This document shows positions 51,573 through 59,994 of a stretch of DNA of 64,000 nucleotides, piece by piece; position 1 is the first letter of the stretch, and each line of letters begins with the position of its first letter. Below the pieces are notes generated by a model that was not told where the DNA came from, made no database searches, and was given only the letters and a program-made list of their open reading frames with translations. Both the position numbers and the translations under genes were made by a program. Source of the DNA: Polyangia bacterium (GTDB lineage: Bacteria > Myxococcota_A > Polyangia > Nannocystales > Nannocystaceae); assembly GCA_030424595.1 (NCBI GenBank), contig JAUHWG010000012.1, positions 186,001 through 250,000 of the forward strand, given 5' to 3'.

Positions 51573-53096
51573 ATGGGATCTTCCGAGCATGCGACCCCAG
51601 AGGTGAGCCCGCCCGTCGATCCGAGCGGGCGCGCGACGGCGCTCGTGATCGTCGACATGCAGCGCGAGTTCCTGACCGACGCGGGGACGCTCGGTCGACC
51701 GGTGGACGCCAGCCGCCTCATCCCCCCGATCCAGGCGATGATCGCCGCGGCTCGGGCCGCCGGATCGCCGGTCGTCTGGATCCGCAGCGAGTACCCAGAC
51801 CGCGACCGCCCTCCGTCGCCGATGTGGCCGCCGCGACCCGCAGGGGCCGCCTACGCCGACGTACCGATGAACGACGAGCGCCTCGCCAGCGGCCACGCAG
51901 GGCGCCCCTGCTGCGCCCCGGCGAGCCCGACCGCCGACCTCCTCGCGCCCCTGGCCCAGCTCGTCCGCGACGGGGATCTCGTGATCACCAAGGCTCGCTA
52001 CTCCGCCTTCATGGAGACCGAGCTCGACGTCCGCCTCCGCGGGCGCGGGGTCGACCGGATCCACCTCTGCGGGGTGATGGCGAACATCTCCGTCCGCGCG
52101 ACCGCTGCGGACGCCTTCTTCCTCGGCTACCGGGTCACGGCGATCAGCGACTGCGTCGGCGCCACCACCCCCCGGCGCTGGCGCGAGGGGCTGGACGCGA
52201 TCGCCCGCTGGTACGGCGAGCTCCGCCCGAGCGCCGGCATCCTCAGCCGGGCGCGGGCGCAGGTCGGGGGCCTCGGCGCCGGAGACAGCGCGATCCACTA
52301 CGGCGTCCTCTCTCCCGAGCTCGCCGCGACCGCGCTCGCGACCCTGGGCCGCGAGATCCCCTGGCGAACGATGCACCACCGCGGCGGCGTCGTCCCTCGC
52401 GAGCTCTCTATCCAGGGCTCGGTCGACGCCGGCGTCGAGCCCCTCTATCGCCACCCCGCCGACGAGCAGCCGGCCCTCACGCCCTGGACGCCGACGGCCG
52501 ACGCGATCCGCCGCGAGGTCTCCGCGCTCCTCGGACAGCCCCTCAACCACGGGCTCATCCAGCGCTACCCCGACGGCCAGAGCTTCATCAACCCGCACGC
52601 CGACAAGACCCTCGACGTCGCCCGCGGCACGGCGATCGTCAACCTCAGCCTCGGCGCCAGCCGGACCCTGCTCCTCCGCCCCAAGGGGCGTGACCGCGAC
52701 GGCGAGCTCCGCCGGATCACCCTCCCCCACAACTCCCTCTTTGTCCTGGGCTGGGAGACCAACCGCCGCTTCGTCCACGGGATCCGCCACGACCGCCGAG
52801 CCGACGCCGAGAAGCGGGCTGATGAGCTGGCTGCGGGCGGCCTGCGGATAAGCCTGACGCTGCGGACGATCGCGACCTTCCGTCGTCTCCGCGACGGGCG
52901 GCTCTTCGGCCAGGGCGCCCGCGCCAAGACCGAGGCCGAGCTTCTCCAGCGGCCGCCCAGCGCCGACGCGCTCGAAGAGGCGACGGCGATGCTCGAGGCC
53001 TTCGGCCAGGAGAACCGGGATCCTGACTTCGCCTGGCAGGACCACTACGGGGCCGGCTTTGACGCCCTCAACTTTCGGATCCTCCGCGATCGCTGA
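51573..53096 (+). CDS. Isochorismatase-fold hydrolase fused to an AlkB-like 2-oxoglutarate/Fe(II) dioxygenase
   Basis: 507 residues, two domains. Residues 20-215 are isochorismatase/cysteine-hydrolase fold: ALVIVDMQREFL with Asp28, VITKARYSAF with Lys140, and LCGVMANISVRATAADAFFLGY. The position of the usual nucleophilic cysteine (N-x-C-V) is Ser173, so this is not a standard cysteine amidase; true isochorismatases also lack the cysteine. Residues 240-465 are AlkB-like: HYGVLSPELAATAL, YPDGQSFINPHADKT giving the HxD iron ligands His342 and Asp344, His402 in FVHGIRHD, and Arg425/Arg431 in RISLTLR (R-x5-R, 2-oxoglutarate binding). All dioxygenase ligands are intact. The fusion suggests consecutive action on one small molecule or modified base; the substrate is unknown. 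Confidence 0.9.
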   Translation: MGSSEHATPEVSPPVDPSGRATALVIVDMQREFLTDAGTLGRPVDASRLIPPIQAMIAAARAAGSPVVWIRSEYPDRDRPPSPMWPPRPAGAAYADVPMNDERLASGHAGRPCCAPASPTADLLAPLAQLVRDGDLVITKARYSAFMETELDVRLRGRGVDRIHLCGVMANISVRATAADAFFLGYRVTAISDCVGATTPRRWREGLDAIARWYGELRPSAGILSRARAQVGGLGAGDSAIHYGVLSPELAATALATLGREIPWRTMHHRGGVVPRELSIQGSVDAGVEPLYRHPADEQPALTPWTPTADAIRREVSALLGQPLNHGLIQRYPDGQSFINPHADKTLDVARGTAIVNLSLGASRTLLLRPKGRDRDGELRRITLPHNSLFVLGWETNRRFVHGIRHDRRADAEKRADELAAGGLRISLTLRTIATFRRLRDGRLFGQGARAKTEAELLQRPPSADALEEATAMLEAFGQENRDPDFAWQDHYGAGFDALNFRILRDR

Positions 53097-53157
53097 GGAG
53101 ACCCGCACGCTCACCTGGGTCGCCGGCTCGATCCCAAGCTGGCGGATCTGCCTCCCG

Positions 53158-53210
53158 CTCCACGGGAAGTCCACGGGACGTCCACGGGACGTCCACGGGA
53201 CGTCCACGGG
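53158..53210. repeat. 11-bp minisatellite array
   Basis: Five tandem copies of ACGTCCACGGG (first copy AAGTCCACGGG), starting about 60 bases past the fusion gene's stop. Confidence 0.85.
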
Positions 53211-53542
53211 GGGGAAGCGGGCTTCGTCGGCGAGCCCGCGGTTGACGACGCCCACTGAAGATACGGACCGCCGGCCCTTGGCCACCAACGCCGCCTCCTC
53301 GGGCCCGCGCTCTCGCGCTCGGAGCGACCCGCGAGCCGCGGGCCGAACGGCGCCGGCAGCCTCCTCCCGAGCCCCTCCCCGAGCCCCGCGAATTCGCGTT
53401 CCCCGCGCTCCGATCGGCCCCGGCTCGCTCGCACTCCGCGCGCATGAACCCCCAGGATCAGCCCGCAGGAGACGCGCACGACCCCTGCGACGCATCCCTG
53501 CGGATCACCGCGGCCGATTGCCTCGGCAACCATGCTTGATGG

Positions 53543-53548
53543 TAGATT
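53543..53548 (+). promoter_or_regulatory. TANNNT -10-like hexamer deciding the sulfatase start
   Basis: TAGATT, ten bases before an in-frame GTG at 53559. An ATG at 53532 lies upstream of this hexamer, so if the promoter is real the GTG is the start. Confidence 0.35.
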
Positions 53549-53558
53549 GCGTCCTCGC

Positions 53559-55757
53559 GTGCCCGTCAGCGAGAAGTTCAGCGCCCGCAAGCTGCGCGGA
53601 TGGTTCCTCTCAGAGCGGGGTGACCTCTCGGTGCGCGCCCATATCGCCCGGACCGTCGCCATCGCCGCCCTGGTCTTCGGTCTCCTCGCCGCCGCCGACA
53701 TCGCCTACCCCAAGCTCACGAGCGGCTCGCGCTGGGGCTCGGGGACGACCCGGGTGTTCCTCTGGAGCGGCGGCCTCGGGATCATCGCAGGGGCCCTCGG
53801 GGGGCTCCTCCTCGGCGGCGCACAGGCCCTCGTCGCCCGCCTCCGCGGCTGGTGGATCATCCTCTTCTGGCTCCTCCTCGGCGGTCTCCTGGGGGCCTGG
53901 CTCGTCGACGATCTCGGCGTCCTCGTCCGCCTCGGCTCCCGCGACGATCTCCAGGCCAAGGCGGCCCTCGGCGCGAGCGTCGGCGCCGGCCTCGGGCTCT
54001 TCGTCCTCGGGCTCGTCGGCCAGCCGCACCGCGGGCGCCCGCAGGGCTGGCTGGCGAAGCTCCGCCCGCTCCTCCGCGTCCCACTCACCCTCGGCCTCGT
54101 CGGCGTCGCGGCGGCGATGGTCTGGGTCGACCGGAACTTCGAGGTCTCCCAGTACGACAACGCCCACCTGACGATGCGGTGGATGGCCGCCGCCTCGCTC
54201 GCGGTCGCCCTCCTCGCCCAGCCGCGCCTGCCGAGGCGCCCCAAGCTCGCGCTCCTCCCGTGGCTCGCCGGCCTCCTCCTCGCCGCGGTGCCGATGGCGA
54301 TGATCACCCCCGACCAGAAGCGGGAGCTCGAGTCGATGCTCCGCCGCCCCTACCCGGAGGTCGCGATCAGGGTCATCCGCCGGCTCGGCGACCCCGACGG
54401 CGATGACTACTCGTCCGTGCTCGGCGGCACCGACTGCGACCCCTTCAACCCCGACGTCCACCCCGGCGCCGAGGAGATCCCCGGCAACGGCATCGACGAC
54501 AACTGCCTGCTGGGCGACGCCCCGCGCCACGACGTCGACACCGAAGAGATCCCGGTGCCGACCGAACCTGCGCCCACCAGCGTCGTCCTGATCACGGTCG
54601 ACACGGTCACCGCCCTCCACACCTCGCTCTACGGCCACAAGAACGAGAACACGCCGAACCTCACCGAGTGGGCTGAGGACGCCGCCGTCTTTGAGCGCGC
54701 CTACACCTCGGGCGGTTGGACCAGCCTCGCCCTCTCGTCGATGTTCCGCGGCCTCTACCCCCGGCGCCTGCGCTGGACCCGGGTCTTCGAGGCGAAGAAC
54801 TTCGACCTCCTCCGCCGACCGATCCCCGAGGACGTCAAGGTCCGCCTGATGTTCGGCCTGCCGATCGAGGACCCCAGGCCGCCGCTCGCCTGGTACCTCC
54901 AGCGCCGCGGGATGTACACGGTCGCGGTCGTCAACGACGCCTTCACCGAGTTCCTCGACGCCCGCTACGGCACCGACACCGGCTTCGAGGAGTTCATCGA
55001 TCTCGACGATCTCGACGTCAAGCGGGTCAACGACGATCACGTCAGCGACGCGGCGATCGAGGCGCTCGGCGAGGTCCCGGAGGGCCGCCCCTTCTTCATG
55101 TGGGTCCACTACTTCGGGCCGCACACGCCGAGCACGGCGCACAAGGGGACCAAGAGCTTCGGCAAGTCCCACCCCGGCCGCTACGACCACGAGATCGCCT
55201 TCTTCGACAAGGAGGTCAAGCGCCTGCTCGACTCGATCGAGGAGAAGGATCCGTCGATCGCGGTGATCATCGCCTCCGATCACGGCGAGGTCGTCAGCAA
55301 GCGCGGCCGGACCCACGGGGTCGATCTTCGCGAGCAGGCGATCCGGATCCCGCTCCTCCTCAAGGCCCCCGAGGTCGAGCCCGGGCGCTACTCGCAGATC
55401 GCGGGCCTCGTCGACGTGATGCCGACCATCCTCGCCCTGACGGCGACTCCAGGGCCGACCAACCTCGACGGGATGAACCTGGCCGAGCTCATCACCTCGC
55501 CCGACGGGCTCAGCCGGATCATGATCAGCGAGAACTGGCGCTTCAACCGTGAGGGCGAGTTCAACCGCAACCTGGTCGCGGTCTACGACGGCAAGCTCAA
55601 GCTGACCCGGGACCTCCAGAGCGAGGCCACCTCGCTACGCAAGCAGCGCGACGAGAACCTCAAGGAGAACCTCCACGGCAAGAAGAAGGCCGACAAGCTC
55701 GAGCGTGCGCTCGACCTCTACCTCGAAGAGAACAACGCGGTCGACCTCCACGACTGA
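53559..55757 (+). CDS. Membrane-anchored sulfatase/phosphoryltransferase-fold protein with MopE-like motif
   Basis: 732 residues from GTG 53559 (741 from ATG 53532). The first 250 hold about six transmembrane helices, e.g. IARTVAIAALVFGLLAAADIA, IIAGALGGLLLGGAQALV and WWIILFWLLLGGLLGAWLV. Residues 288-317 (GGTDCDPFNPDVHPG, NGIDDNC) are a MopE-type Asp/Cys metal-binding motif. The periplasmic domain from about 340 is of the alkaline-phosphatase/sulfatase superfamily: VLITVDTVTALHTSLYGH, the nucleophile region YTSGGWTSLALSSMFRGLYP, and IIASDHGEVVSKRGRTHG. There is no C/S-x-P-x-R formylglycine site, so it is not a classical sulfatase; a Thr or Ser nucleophile as in lipoteichoic-acid-synthase-like or phosphoethanolamine transferases is more likely. 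Substrate unknown. Confidence 0.87.
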   Translation: MPVSEKFSARKLRGWFLSERGDLSVRAHIARTVAIAALVFGLLAAADIAYPKLTSGSRWGSGTTRVFLWSGGLGIIAGALGGLLLGGAQALVARLRGWWIILFWLLLGGLLGAWLVDDLGVLVRLGSRDDLQAKAALGASVGAGLGLFVLGLVGQPHRGRPQGWLAKLRPLLRVPLTLGLVGVAAAMVWVDRNFEVSQYDNAHLTMRWMAAASLAVALLAQPRLPRRPKLALLPWLAGLLLAAVPMAMITPDQKRELESMLRRPYPEVAIRVIRRLGDPDGDDYSSVLGGTDCDPFNPDVHPGAEEIPGNGIDDNCLLGDAPRHDVDTEEIPVPTEPAPTSVVLITVDTVTALHTSLYGHKNENTPNLTEWAEDAAVFERAYTSGGWTSLALSSMFRGLYPRRLRWTRVFEAKNFDLLRRPIPEDVKVRLMFGLPIEDPRPPLAWYLQRRGMYTVAVVNDAFTEFLDARYGTDTGFEEFIDLDDLDVKRVNDDHVSDAAIEALGEVPEGRPFFMWVHYFGPHTPSTAHKGTKSFGKSHPGRYDHEIAFFDKEVKRLLDSIEEKDPSIAVIIASDHGEVVSKRGRTHGVDLREQAIRIPLLLKAPEVEPGRYSQIAGLVDVMPTILALTATPGPTNLDGMNLAELITSPDGLSRIMISENWRFNREGEFNRNLVAVYDGKLKLTRDLQSEATSLRKQRDENLKENLHGKKKADKLERALDLYLEENNAVDLHD

Positions 55758-55779
55758 GCCGTCCCCGCCGCGGCCCGAA

Positions 55780-57024
55780 CTACTGGACCTTGATGACGCC
55801 AGACTTGCCGGTGCGGCCGGTGTTCGCTGGGGTCTTCTCGGGGGTCGCCTCGGTCGGCTCCGGGGTCTTGGGCTTGACCGGATAGGCGGCGTCAGCCTTG
55901 TCCGGATCGCCGAGGAGGAGCACCGCGGAGCACTTACCGATCCCCGGCGCGCTCTTCTTGCGCAGCTCCTTGGCGATGCAGCCGACCTCACGCTTGGAGG
56001 CCTTGCCGTTGCTCCGAAGCTCGGTGATCTTGCCCTTGGAGAAGCTCCAGCGGATCCCGACGGCGACGCCATCACCGTCCTTGACGCACTCGTTGAGCGC
56101 CCTGCGGCGGCGAGCGAGCGCCCCGAGCGTCGCCCGCAGGCCCGCCTCGCCGTACTTCGTCGACTGACAGCTCAGCTCGCGGGCGACGAGCCCCTTCTCG
56201 GCCATGGTCTCGGCCTCGGTCGTCAGCTCGAGATCCGCCGATGTGTCCTTGGCGGTGGCGAGGCGTTTGGCGTTGTGACAGCCGTCCGCGACCCCGAGCT
56301 CACAGGCGTCCTTGAAGTGCGACCGAGCCTTGTCGATGTTCGGCGGGACGCCGATCCCGTCGTAAAAGCAGATCGCCGCCTGCAGGCAGCCGCGGCCGCT
56401 GTAGCCGACACAGGCGCTGTTGTAGGCGGTGAAGGTCCGGGCCTTGACCAGCGTCGTGCCGTTGGGGTCGAAGAGGAGATCGCCGGCGAGCGTACAGCCG
56501 TCGGCATCACCGATCCCGCAGGCCTGCTCGTAGAGCTCGGCGGCCCTCGCCTTGTCACGGGCGCCGACCCGCCCCTCGTTGAGGATCTTGCCGGCCCGCA
56601 TGCAGCCGAAGGAGCGGCCGCCCTCACAGGCCTTGAGCGCAAAGTCCAGCTCGACCGCCGAGTCTCCGTCCGCGGCCGCCATCTCGTAGCGCCGCTCGCA
56701 GCCCTCGTGATGGTCGAGCTCGCAGCTCGACTCGTAGCTGGTCGCCGCCTTCGCCAGGTCCTTCGGACCGCCCCGCCCCTCCTGATAAAGCTCCGCCAGG
56801 CGGAAGCAGGAGAACGCGTCTTCGTCGTCCTCACAGAGCTTCTGCAGCGGCTCGCGAGCGGCCGAGTCCTCGCCCTCCCAGAGGGCCGCCTCGGCCTCCT
56901 CAACGCAGCTCGCGCCGACGCAGCCCTCGTCCTCTGGGGCCACCGTCGTGGTCTCTCGGTGGCAGCCCAAGACCACCACGGCAGACATCAACAGGAGACG
57001 AGTAGAGCCAGCCCAGAGCCGCAC
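55780..57024 (-). CDS. Sel1-repeat lipoprotein with AgmX/PglI-type C-terminal domain
   Basis: 414 residues from a GTG. The signal peptide ends VVVLGC. Residues 40-260 are Sel1-like repeats, each about 36 residues and containing paired cysteines as in HcpA-type proteins: CFRLAELYQEGRGGPKDLAKA, GCMRAGKILNEGRVGARDKA and GCLQAAICFYDGIGVPPNIDKA. The later part (GVAVGIRWSFSKGKITEL to KCSAVLLLG) resembles the C-terminal domain that myxobacterial AgmX/PglI-type proteins share, including the conserved Cys in GCIAKELRK. The tail is Pro/Thr/Lys-rich. Likely an envelope scaffold. It converges with the sulfatase-fold gene. Confidence 0.87.
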   Translation of the reverse strand: MRLWAGSTRLLLMSAVVVLGCHRETTTVAPEDEGCVGASCVEEAEAALWEGEDSAAREPLQKLCEDDEDAFSCFRLAELYQEGRGGPKDLAKAATSYESSCELDHHEGCERRYEMAAADGDSAVELDFALKACEGGRSFGCMRAGKILNEGRVGARDKARAAELYEQACGIGDADGCTLAGDLLFDPNGTTLVKARTFTAYNSACVGYSGRGCLQAAICFYDGIGVPPNIDKARSHFKDACELGVADGCHNAKRLATAKDTSADLELTTEAETMAEKGLVARELSCQSTKYGEAGLRATLGALARRRRALNECVKDGDGVAVGIRWSFSKGKITELRSNGKASKREVGCIAKELRKKSAPGIGKCSAVLLLGDPDKADAAYPVKPKTPEPTEATPEKTPANTGRTGKSGVIKVQ

Positions 57025-57209
57025 TCTTTCATGGAAGACGACGGCCGCCGTCGCGTCAACCTAGATTCTCGTCTGCACGATCGAGCAGCCCGAAGCGTCG
57101 GGTCAAATCGCGCCTCGACGAACGACGCGATGAAGACTCTTCGCTTGCGGGCCTCTCGCGCACTCAGCCGAGCGCGCAGAGGCCCGGCGCGACGACGCCT
57201 CGCGAATGC

Positions 57210-57231
57210 GCGCCTGCCCCCGCGCAGGCGC
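57210..57231. terminator. GC-rich hairpin downstream of hydrolase gene
   Basis: Perfect 8-bp arms GCGCCTGC / GCAGGCGC with a 6-base loop, about 70 bases past the stop of the minus-strand hydrolase gene. Confidence 0.35.
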
Positions 57232-57270
57232 TGAGGCGGCCTCGCTCTTACATGTCCGTACAGACAGATC

Positions 57271-57284
57271 GTTGTCTCGACAAC
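57271..57284. promoter_or_regulatory. Palindromic operator-like site
   Basis: GTTGTC-TC-GACAAC, a 14-bp near-perfect palindrome in a locally lower-GC stretch between the hydrolase stop and the Sel1 gene start (both minus strand). The two-base centre is too tight for a stable RNA hairpin, so a protein-binding site is more likely. Confidence 0.35.
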
Positions 57285-57302
57285 AAAGCTGCCCGCGCAT
57301 CC

Positions 57303-58670
57303 TCAGGCGCCCCGCCCCACAGCGCACGTGTCGCGGATGAGGCGGTAGACGGCGGGGTGGTTCTGCACCTTGTGATGGAGAACGCCGCCGTAGTGCCGAG
57401 TCGCGATCGGGAGCACGCGCGAGCTCAGATGCGGGCCCTCTGCGCTCGACACACGGACGAGGAGGTCGCCCATCAGCCACCCGAGCGGGTGCTCTCGATC
57501 CTCGGTGACCGTCGCCGAGACGAAGTGATAGCTGGCGTGATCGAGGGGCGGGATCTCCACTGCAGCCTCCTCACGCAAGCGGTGCGGATCGCGGCCGAGC
57601 CAGTCCTCGTCGACGAGCAGACCCTGGCGGAGATCCTTGATCCCGGCGCTGCGACCCTTGAGCAAGCGCCCTGGGATCTTGGTCCCGGGGTGATCGATCG
57701 CGTCCAGGAGCACCGCCGCGACCTGACCGAGCCGCGCCAACGGAGCGCCCCGGTGGGGCGTCCCGAGGCAGAAGACATGGCGCACGGCGTCGACCCAGGC
57801 GGGCGACCTCCCGTGCGCCTCGCCGCCCTGCGCCTCGCCCTGCGGCGCTGCGTCCTGCGCGACCTGGGCCTCGACCTGCCCGTAGTGGCAAGCGCTGCGG
57901 ACGACCAACCCGCCCATGCTGTGGCCGATGAGGACGATCTCGTCGATCTCGGCCGGGTAGTTCTCGACCAAGCGTTGGAGCTGCGCGGCGAGCAGGCGAC
58001 CGTTCTCCGAGACGTGCCGGCCGCTGTTGTAGCGGACGAAGATCGGCGTGTAGTCGAGCTCCGCGGCGAGCAGCGTGCCAAAGCTCGCCGCGGGATCGCC
58101 GTGCGCCTTCGCGGAGTCGAGGGACCAGCACCACTCGGTCGTCGCCAGGCCGTGGACAAAGACGGCGAGCTTGGCCCGCGGCGCCGGGATCTGCCGGGCG
58201 AGCGAGGCCCTGTCGTCGAGATCGAGGTAGACGTCGCCGTGACGCATCGACATCCCGAGATCGAGGCCGTTGTCGCGGGCGTGGAGCGAGTCCCCGATCG
58301 CGCCGTTGACCAGCCCGAGCGCGGCGTCACCGATCCAGCGCAGCGTCCGTGTCCGGTCGGAGCGCATCGGCACCGGGGCGGCCGGAGTCCGGGGCCCGGA
58401 TCCGACAGCGAGCGTCGCCTCGGCGACGTCGAGCCCCGCGTCCGTGACCGACTCGATCGCCCGGTTCAGCGCCCGGACCGTCGCGAGCACCCCGTCGGTC
58501 GAGCGCCGGCGGAGCTCGTCGACGACCCTCACCGGCTCCGCCAGGGGCGGGGCCACGCTGAGCGCGCGGACGACCGATCGCGCCGACGACTCGTGCCCCA
58601 AGGCGACCAGCTCCGTCGCCCGCTCGACCGCGTCGTGGACCAGCGCCTTGAACCCCCGAAGCCGTCGCAT
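57303..58670 (-). CDS. Alpha/beta-hydrolase (PGAP1/lipase-like)
   Basis: 455 residues. The first 180 are helical with no signal peptide (MRRLRGFKALVHDAVERATELV, LATVRALNRAIESVTDAG). The hydrolase domain follows: AVFVHGLATTEWCWSL (oxyanion region), FVRYNSGRHVSENGRLLAAQL, and the nucleophile elbow EIVLIGHSMGGLVVRSACHYG (GHSMG). A later VFCLGTPHRGAPLARLG is typical of PGAP1-like lipases/esterases. The candidate catalytic His is in SSRVLPIATRHYGGVLHH. It probably acts on ester lipids. An Ala/Gly/Gln/Glu-rich insertion (VAQDAAPQGEAQGGEAHG) with repeated DNA lies after the elbow. A TANNNT hexamer precedes the start by six bases. Confidence 0.9.
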   Translation of the reverse strand: MRRLRGFKALVHDAVERATELVALGHESSARSVVRALSVAPPLAEPVRVVDELRRRSTDGVLATVRALNRAIESVTDAGLDVAEATLAVGSGPRTPAAPVPMRSDRTRTLRWIGDAALGLVNGAIGDSLHARDNGLDLGMSMRHGDVYLDLDDRASLARQIPAPRAKLAVFVHGLATTEWCWSLDSAKAHGDPAASFGTLLAAELDYTPIFVRYNSGRHVSENGRLLAAQLQRLVENYPAEIDEIVLIGHSMGGLVVRSACHYGQVEAQVAQDAAPQGEAQGGEAHGRSPAWVDAVRHVFCLGTPHRGAPLARLGQVAAVLLDAIDHPGTKIPGRLLKGRSAGIKDLRQGLLVDEDWLGRDPHRLREEAAVEIPPLDHASYHFVSATVTEDREHPLGWLMGDLLVRVSSAEGPHLSSRVLPIATRHYGGVLHHKVQNHPAVYRLIRDTCAVGRGA

Positions 58671-58676
58671 GGCCGG

Positions 58677-58682
58677 AGAGTA
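58677..58682 (-). promoter_or_regulatory. TANNNT -10-like hexamer of hydrolase gene
   Basis: TACTCT on the minus strand exactly six bases before the ATG at 58670; predicted leaderless. It also rules out the much longer upstream open frame as coding. Confidence 0.45.
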
Positions 58683-58770
58683 GCGGCGATCGTGCGGGCG
58701 ACCAGCGAGGCGAGGAGGCGTCAGGTCACGCGGCCTGGGTTGGGCGAGCGACACCGCCGAGCTTCTGTCC

Positions 58771-58800
58771 CGCATGTCCCGCATGTCCCGCATGTCCCGC
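58771..58800. repeat. 9-bp tandem repeat
   Basis: Three copies of CATGTCCCG; as coding sequence they give the MSRMSRMSR start of the 58774 gene. Confidence 0.8.
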
Positions 58801-59175
58801 AACGCTCGCGCGCCTATGCAGCCGCATGGTCGAGAGCATGGTCGAGAGCAAGGTCCCAAGGCAGACCCCAAGAGCGCCCAGAAGCGCGAAGCGAACCGTG
58901 ACGCGCTCGTCGCCAGCGCCATCGACCTCCAGGTGGGCACCATCGCGACCCCCGAGGAGCTCGGGACCTGGTCCGAAGTAGAACACCCCAGGGCTGACGC
59001 CGAGGCTCGCGTCGAGCTCACCCACCGAACATGGACCGTCGCCGACACGACGATCCGCTGGGAGCTCGCCGGCGTGAGCGGACACCACCCGATCGTCGAG
59101 CTGCTGGTCGATGTGTCGCGGTCATCGCCTGCCCTGATCGAGTACGCCCGGGCAATGGACATCGAGCCGGGCTAG
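58774..59175 (+). CDS. Hypothetical protein
   Basis: 133 residues as called; the true start may be the internal Met15 (MQPHGREHG), since the first nine residues derive from a short DNA repeat. The middle is polar (KADPKSAQKREANRDALVASA); the C-terminal half reads like a compact fold (VELTHRTWTVADTTIRWELAG, HPIVELLVDVSRSSPALIEYA). Third codon positions are GC-rich in this frame, which favours a real gene. No family is recognised. It overlaps the end of the convergent 59172 gene by four bases. Confidence 0.5.
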   Translation: MSRMSRMSRNARAPMQPHGREHGREQGPKADPKSAQKREANRDALVASAIDLQVGTIATPEELGTWSEVEHPRADAEARVELTHRTWTVADTTIRWELAGVSGHHPIVELLVDVSRSSPALIEYARAMDIEPG

Positions 59176-59930
59176 GCGCTCTCGGAACCATGCTTGGACA
59201 TGTCCGAGGAAGCATCCTCGGGGCCATCCTCCGAGACATCCTCCAAGACGTCTTCGGACTCATCCTCCGCCCCGGCTCTCGGCTCGCCCTCGCCCGGACG
59301 CGTTCGCCTCTCCCAATCGCGGACGAACTCGAGCTTCTCCTCCGGGGCCCCCGCTCCGCCCCTCATGATGCCGTACATCGGTAGGCCGCCGCGGGCGTTA
59401 CGCCCGTAGAGATCGAGGAAGCGCTCGATGTCCGCCGAGGAGAAGCGGTCCTCGACCATCAGCCGCCGGGCGAAGCGGTTGCGCCCCTGGACCTCCCTGC
59501 TCGCGACCTCCCAGTAGACGTCCGGGTGCTGGTCGGAGGTCGCCAGCGCGAGCTGAGTGCCGTAGTAGTTCTTCTCGGCCAGCGCCAGCCCGATCTCGCG
59601 AGGTAGCGGGCGGGCGTTGATCTTGATGATCGCGGACCACACCTCCGGCTCGACGCTCCAGATGTGCTGGAGCCCGCGGATCCGGCGGAACAAGCGGAGC
59701 AGCAGCGCCTCCTCAAACTCCACACAATAGCGAGTCCCTTCATGACGGAGGCGCCAAGCGATTCGCGCATGGTACTCGTCGAGACCGCTGAGTTCGCCGG
59801 TGTAGCTGGTCCTCCGCCAGGCCTCGTCAGGCTGCTCTAAGATCACCGCGATCAGTCGATGGATCGCCCTGTGGCACTTCGCCGGCGGGACCACGGCCCG
59901 ATGCACATAGCGTCGTCGCGTCTCCGCCAT
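59172..59930 (-). CDS. Hypothetical protein with acidic tail
   Basis: 252 residues, no signal peptide. The globular part is rich in Arg/Trp/Tyr: HRAIHRLIAVILEQPDEAWR, IWSVEPEVWSAIIKINARPL, ALAEKNYYGTQLALATSDQ and RFLDLYGRNARGGLPMYGIM. The last 40 residues are a Glu/Asp/Ser tail (EDESEDVLEDVSEDGPEDAS) encoded by degenerate short repeats. GGAGG lies five bases before the ATG, a rare clear Shine-Dalgarno here. Not recognised; the Lys/Tyr/His pattern does not point to an enzyme I can name. Confidence 0.75.
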   Translation of the reverse strand: MAETRRRYVHRAVVPPAKCHRAIHRLIAVILEQPDEAWRRTSYTGELSGLDEYHARIAWRLRHEGTRYCVEFEEALLLRLFRRIRGLQHIWSVEPEVWSAIIKINARPLPREIGLALAEKNYYGTQLALATSDQHPDVYWEVASREVQGRNRFARRLMVEDRFSSADIERFLDLYGRNARGGLPMYGIMRGGAGAPEEKLEFVRDWERRTRPGEGEPRAGAEDESEDVLEDVSEDGPEDASSDMSKHGSESA

Positions 59931-59994
59931 CGTTCCTCCATGGAGAGTCTACCAGGGCCCCGCCAGAGCCGAGCGGGACGACGAGGGCTGGAGA

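Larger units (their letters stand above)
53097..53558. other. 462-bp intergenic gap
   Basis: It contains the 11-bp array at 53158-53210 and the TAGATT hexamer at 53543. The GC-rich remainder shows no gene or family repeat that I can support. Confidence 0.5.

Noticed and set aside
50724..53495. 923-codon minus-strand open frame opposite the zinc-finger lipoprotein and isochorismatase-AlkB genes
   Set aside because: Antisense shadow: biased composition, no motifs, and complete overlap with two genes that have clear domains.
53559..55757. Classical formylglycine-dependent sulfatase
   Set aside because: There is no C/S-x-P-x-R motif in the nucleophile region, so only the superfamily fold is claimed.
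58671..59162. N-terminal extension of the alpha/beta-hydrolase frame
   Set aside because: Ser/Arg/Cys-rich antisense translation; it contains a 9-bp repeat as MRDMRD, and the TANNNT-N6-ATG places the start at 58670.
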